A stretch of DNA of 64,000 bases from assembly GCA_963832725.1 (NCBI GenBank), contig CAWHVG010000003.1, positions 1,240,001-1,304,000 on the forward strand, read 5' to 3'. Source of the stretch: JAEZBP01 sp963832725 (GTDB lineage Bacteria > Myxococcota_A > Polyangia > Polyangiales > Sandaracinaceae). The translations under genes were made by a program, and so were the position numbers. Each line of letters opens with the position of its first letter. The stretch's first letter is position 1. Positions 62,252-64,000 of the stretch are shown here, one piece after another. Under the pieces are notes generated by a model. The model saw only the letters and a program-made list of their open reading frames with translations, searched no databases and was not told where the DNA came from.

Positions 62252-64000
62252 ATGGTCGAAACACGTCGTCGCGTCATCGCCGGCATCGCGCTCGTCGCGC
62301 TGCCGCTCCTTCTCCTCCTCGTGCTGCCGTGGGCGGCCGGCTTCGCAGTGGACCTCGCGTGGTTTCGCGCGCTCGGACACGGCGACGTCCTGACCACGCC
62401 GCTGTGGACGCGGCTCGGGCTCGGCGTGAGCGCCGGCGCGCTGGCGTTCGCGCTCGTGGCGGCCAACCTCACCCTCGCCGCGCGGCTGGCCAAGGGTCGC
62501 GGCAAGCCGCTCCGACTCGGCGAGCCCGAACGCCCCTTCGAGCTCGATCTCGGACACGTGCTCTCGCGCCTCGCCCTGCCCTTCGCCGCGCTGATCGGCC
62601 TCGGCTTCGCCCTGAGCGCGGCGGGCCACTGGGCGCAATGGCTGATGCTCGCGCACGCCCATCCCTTCGGGCAGAGCGACCCCATCCACGGGCGCGACAT
62701 CGCCTTCTACGTCTTCACCCTGCCCTTCCTCGACGCGGTCTACGGCTGGCTCCTCGGCATCACCGTCGTGGCGCTCTTGGCGACCGCGGCGACGTACTTC
62801 CTGCGCGGCGCGCTCGGCCTGGGCCGAAAGCACGGCACGGCGCGCGCGGTGCGGGTGCACCTCAGCGTGCTGGGGAGCCTCCTCATGCTGGTGCTCGCGT
62901 ACGGCGCGTGGCTCTCGAGCATGTCCGTGGTGCTCTCGGACGCCGGGCTGGTCGCCGGCGCGGGCTATGCCGACGTGCACGCCCGGCTGCCGATGATCCG
63001 CGCTCAGCTCGCGGTGGCGCTGCTGGCGGCCGCGCTGATCGGGTTCGCCGCGACCCGCCGGCGCCTCGTCCTCTACGGCGTGGCGCTCGGGCTCTACCTC
63101 GCGGTAGGCCTCCTCGGCCGTGGGCTCTACCCGGCGATGCTCCAGAAGTACGTCGTCGAGCCCAACGAGCTCGAGCGCGAGCGGCCCTACCTCGAGCACG
63201 AGATCGCATCCACGCGCGCCGCCTACGCGCTCGACGGAGTGGAGCTGCGCGAGCTGGCCGGCGACCCGGCCCTGAGCTGGGCGCAGATCGAGGATCACAG
63301 CGCCACGCTCTCGAACGTGCGCCTCTGGGACCATCGCCCGCTCCTCGACACCTTCGGGCAGATCCAGGAGATCCGCACGTACTACGACTTCGTCTCGGTG
63401 GACAACGACCGCTACCGCATCGACGGCGCGCTCCGGCAGACCATGCTCTCGCCCCGCGAGCTCTCGAGCCGCAGCCTGCCGAACCGGACCTGGATCAACG
63501 AGCACTTCACCTTCACCCACGGCTACGGCGTGACGCTCGGCCCGGTGAACGAGGCAGACGGAGAGGGGCTCCCGGTCCTCTTCGTGAAGGACATCCCGCC
63601 GGCCTCGGTGCCCGGTGCGCCCGAGGTGGCGCGACCGCAGATCTACTTCGGCGAGCTCACCGACGAGTACGTCTTCGTGAACGCGACGGCCCGCGAGTTC
63701 GACCACCCCTCCGGCGAAGGCAACGTCTACGCGAGCTACGAGGGCAGCGGCGGTATCGCGCTCGACGGGGCGATGGTGCGGGCGGCGCTGGCGCTCGATC
63801 TCGGCAACCCCAAGATCCTCCTCTCGGACGACCTGAGCGCCTCGACCCGGGTGCTGATGCACCGGCGCATCCTCGAGCGCGTGGCGCGGCTCGCGCCCTT
63901 CCTGCGCTTCGACCACGACCCCTACATGGTGATCCGCGACGACGGCTCGCTGGCCTGGATCGTCGACGCCTACACCACGACCGATCGCTATCCCTACGCG
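62252..64000 (+). CDS. UPF0182/COG1615 membrane protein, 3' truncated by window
   Basis: ATG 62252 starts a polytopic N-terminal half: VIAGIALVALPLLLLLVLPW, LGVSAGALAFALVAANLTLA, AFYVFTLPFLDAVYGWLL and VLGSLLMLVLAYGAWLSSM are the regular helices of COG1615 proteins, followed by the large outside domain with DIAFYVF, RTYYDFVSVDNDRYRIDG, NRTWINEHFTFTHGYG and YFGELTDEYVFVN. The frame is open to base 64000 (583 codons); the family is usually about 900 residues. Function unknown. Confidence 0.85.
   Translation, partial: MVETRRRVIAGIALVALPLLLLLVLPWAAGFAVDLAWFRALGHGDVLTTPLWTRLGLGVSAGALAFALVAANLTLAARLAKGRGKPLRLGEPERPFELDLGHVLSRLALPFAALIGLGFALSAAGHWAQWLMLAHAHPFGQSDPIHGRDIAFYVFTLPFLDAVYGWLLGITVVALLATAATYFLRGALGLGRKHGTARAVRVHLSVLGSLLMLVLAYGAWLSSMSVVLSDAGLVAGAGYADVHARLPMIRAQLAVALLAAALIGFAATRRRLVLYGVALGLYLAVGLLGRGLYPAMLQKYVVEPNELERERPYLEHEIASTRAAYALDGVELRELAGDPALSWAQIEDHSATLSNVRLWDHRPLLDTFGQIQEIRTYYDFVSVDNDRYRIDGALRQTMLSPRELSSRSLPNRTWINEHFTFTHGYGVTLGPVNEADGEGLPVLFVKDIPPASVPGAPEVARPQIYFGELTDEYVFVNATAREFDHPSGEGNVYASYEGSGGIALDGAMVRAALALDLGNPKILLSDDLSASTRVLMHRRILERVARLAPFLRFDHDPYMVIRDDGSLAWIVDAYTTTDRYPYA

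Overview
The window is a very GC-rich chromosomal segment from a Gram-negative bacterium, most likely a myxobacterium of the Sandaracinaceae/Polyangiales type. The evidence is lipoproteins with low-complexity linkers (GGGGTG, DAGP, PDSGPPPMPDSGP), a DUF4215 Cys-rich repeat, AgmX/PglI-type C-terminal domains, several serine/threonine kinase-like proteins and an MCE lipid transporter. No rRNA or tRNA gene was recognised. This placement is inference from protein style, not from a marker gene.

Layout. 1-5.3 kb is a transposon graveyard: frameshifted IstB-like ATPases, a TniB/ExeA-like AAA ATPase coupled to an integrase that has lost its catalytic core, and two inverted, deleted IS66 remnants. 5.4-13.8 kb carries a membrane metallopeptidase-like protein, then gpsA, a sensor kinase and an OmpR-type regulator that are all broken by small indels, then an MFS transporter, a membrane protein and a hemerythrin. 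14-22 kb holds a 21-bp tandem array, a TetR regulator, a Gly-rich lipoprotein, and a two-gene CoA-dehydratase-activase unit behind a palindromic operator candidate. 22-31.3 kb contains hypothetical proteins, a VHL-beta-domain protein, a large lipoprotein, a polytopic membrane protein and a DEAD-box helicase. 31.4-34.2 kb encodes a pseudokinase-GYF-AgmX fusion and an orphan SctJ-like lipoprotein. 34.2-40 kb has glutamate dehydrogenase overlapping an MCE (Mla-type) lipid transport operon with two ATPases and two permeases. 40-53.4 kb is mostly housekeeping (pyrF, rlmB, ftsH, rraA-like, sirtuin, cinA-like, guaA). 53.5-64 kb has a phosphodiester glycosidase, a Ser/Thr kinase, a 22-bp tandem array, an orphan N6-adenine methyltransferase, an amidohydrolase lacking its HxH, a DCC protein, a METTL25-like methyltransferase and a UPF0182 membrane protein cut by the window edge.

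The most striking system is the MCE operon (35.4-39.9 kb). Its two ATPases align without gaps at their motifs. MlaF1 has a canonical LSGGQ but Ser instead of the H-switch His; MlaF2 has the His but a degraded LGDGM signature. In a heterodimer both defects fall in the same composite ATP site, leaving the other site intact. This is the pattern of asymmetric heterodimeric ABC transporters, and two different permeases are present to match.

Caution on data quality: many otherwise conserved genes (gpsA, histidine kinase, response regulator, TetR, mlaE1, guaA-linked lipoproteins, methyltransferase) carry single-base indels, often in or near short homopolymers. This looks more like residual assembly error than decay, so frameshifts outside 1-5.3 kb should be treated as provisional.
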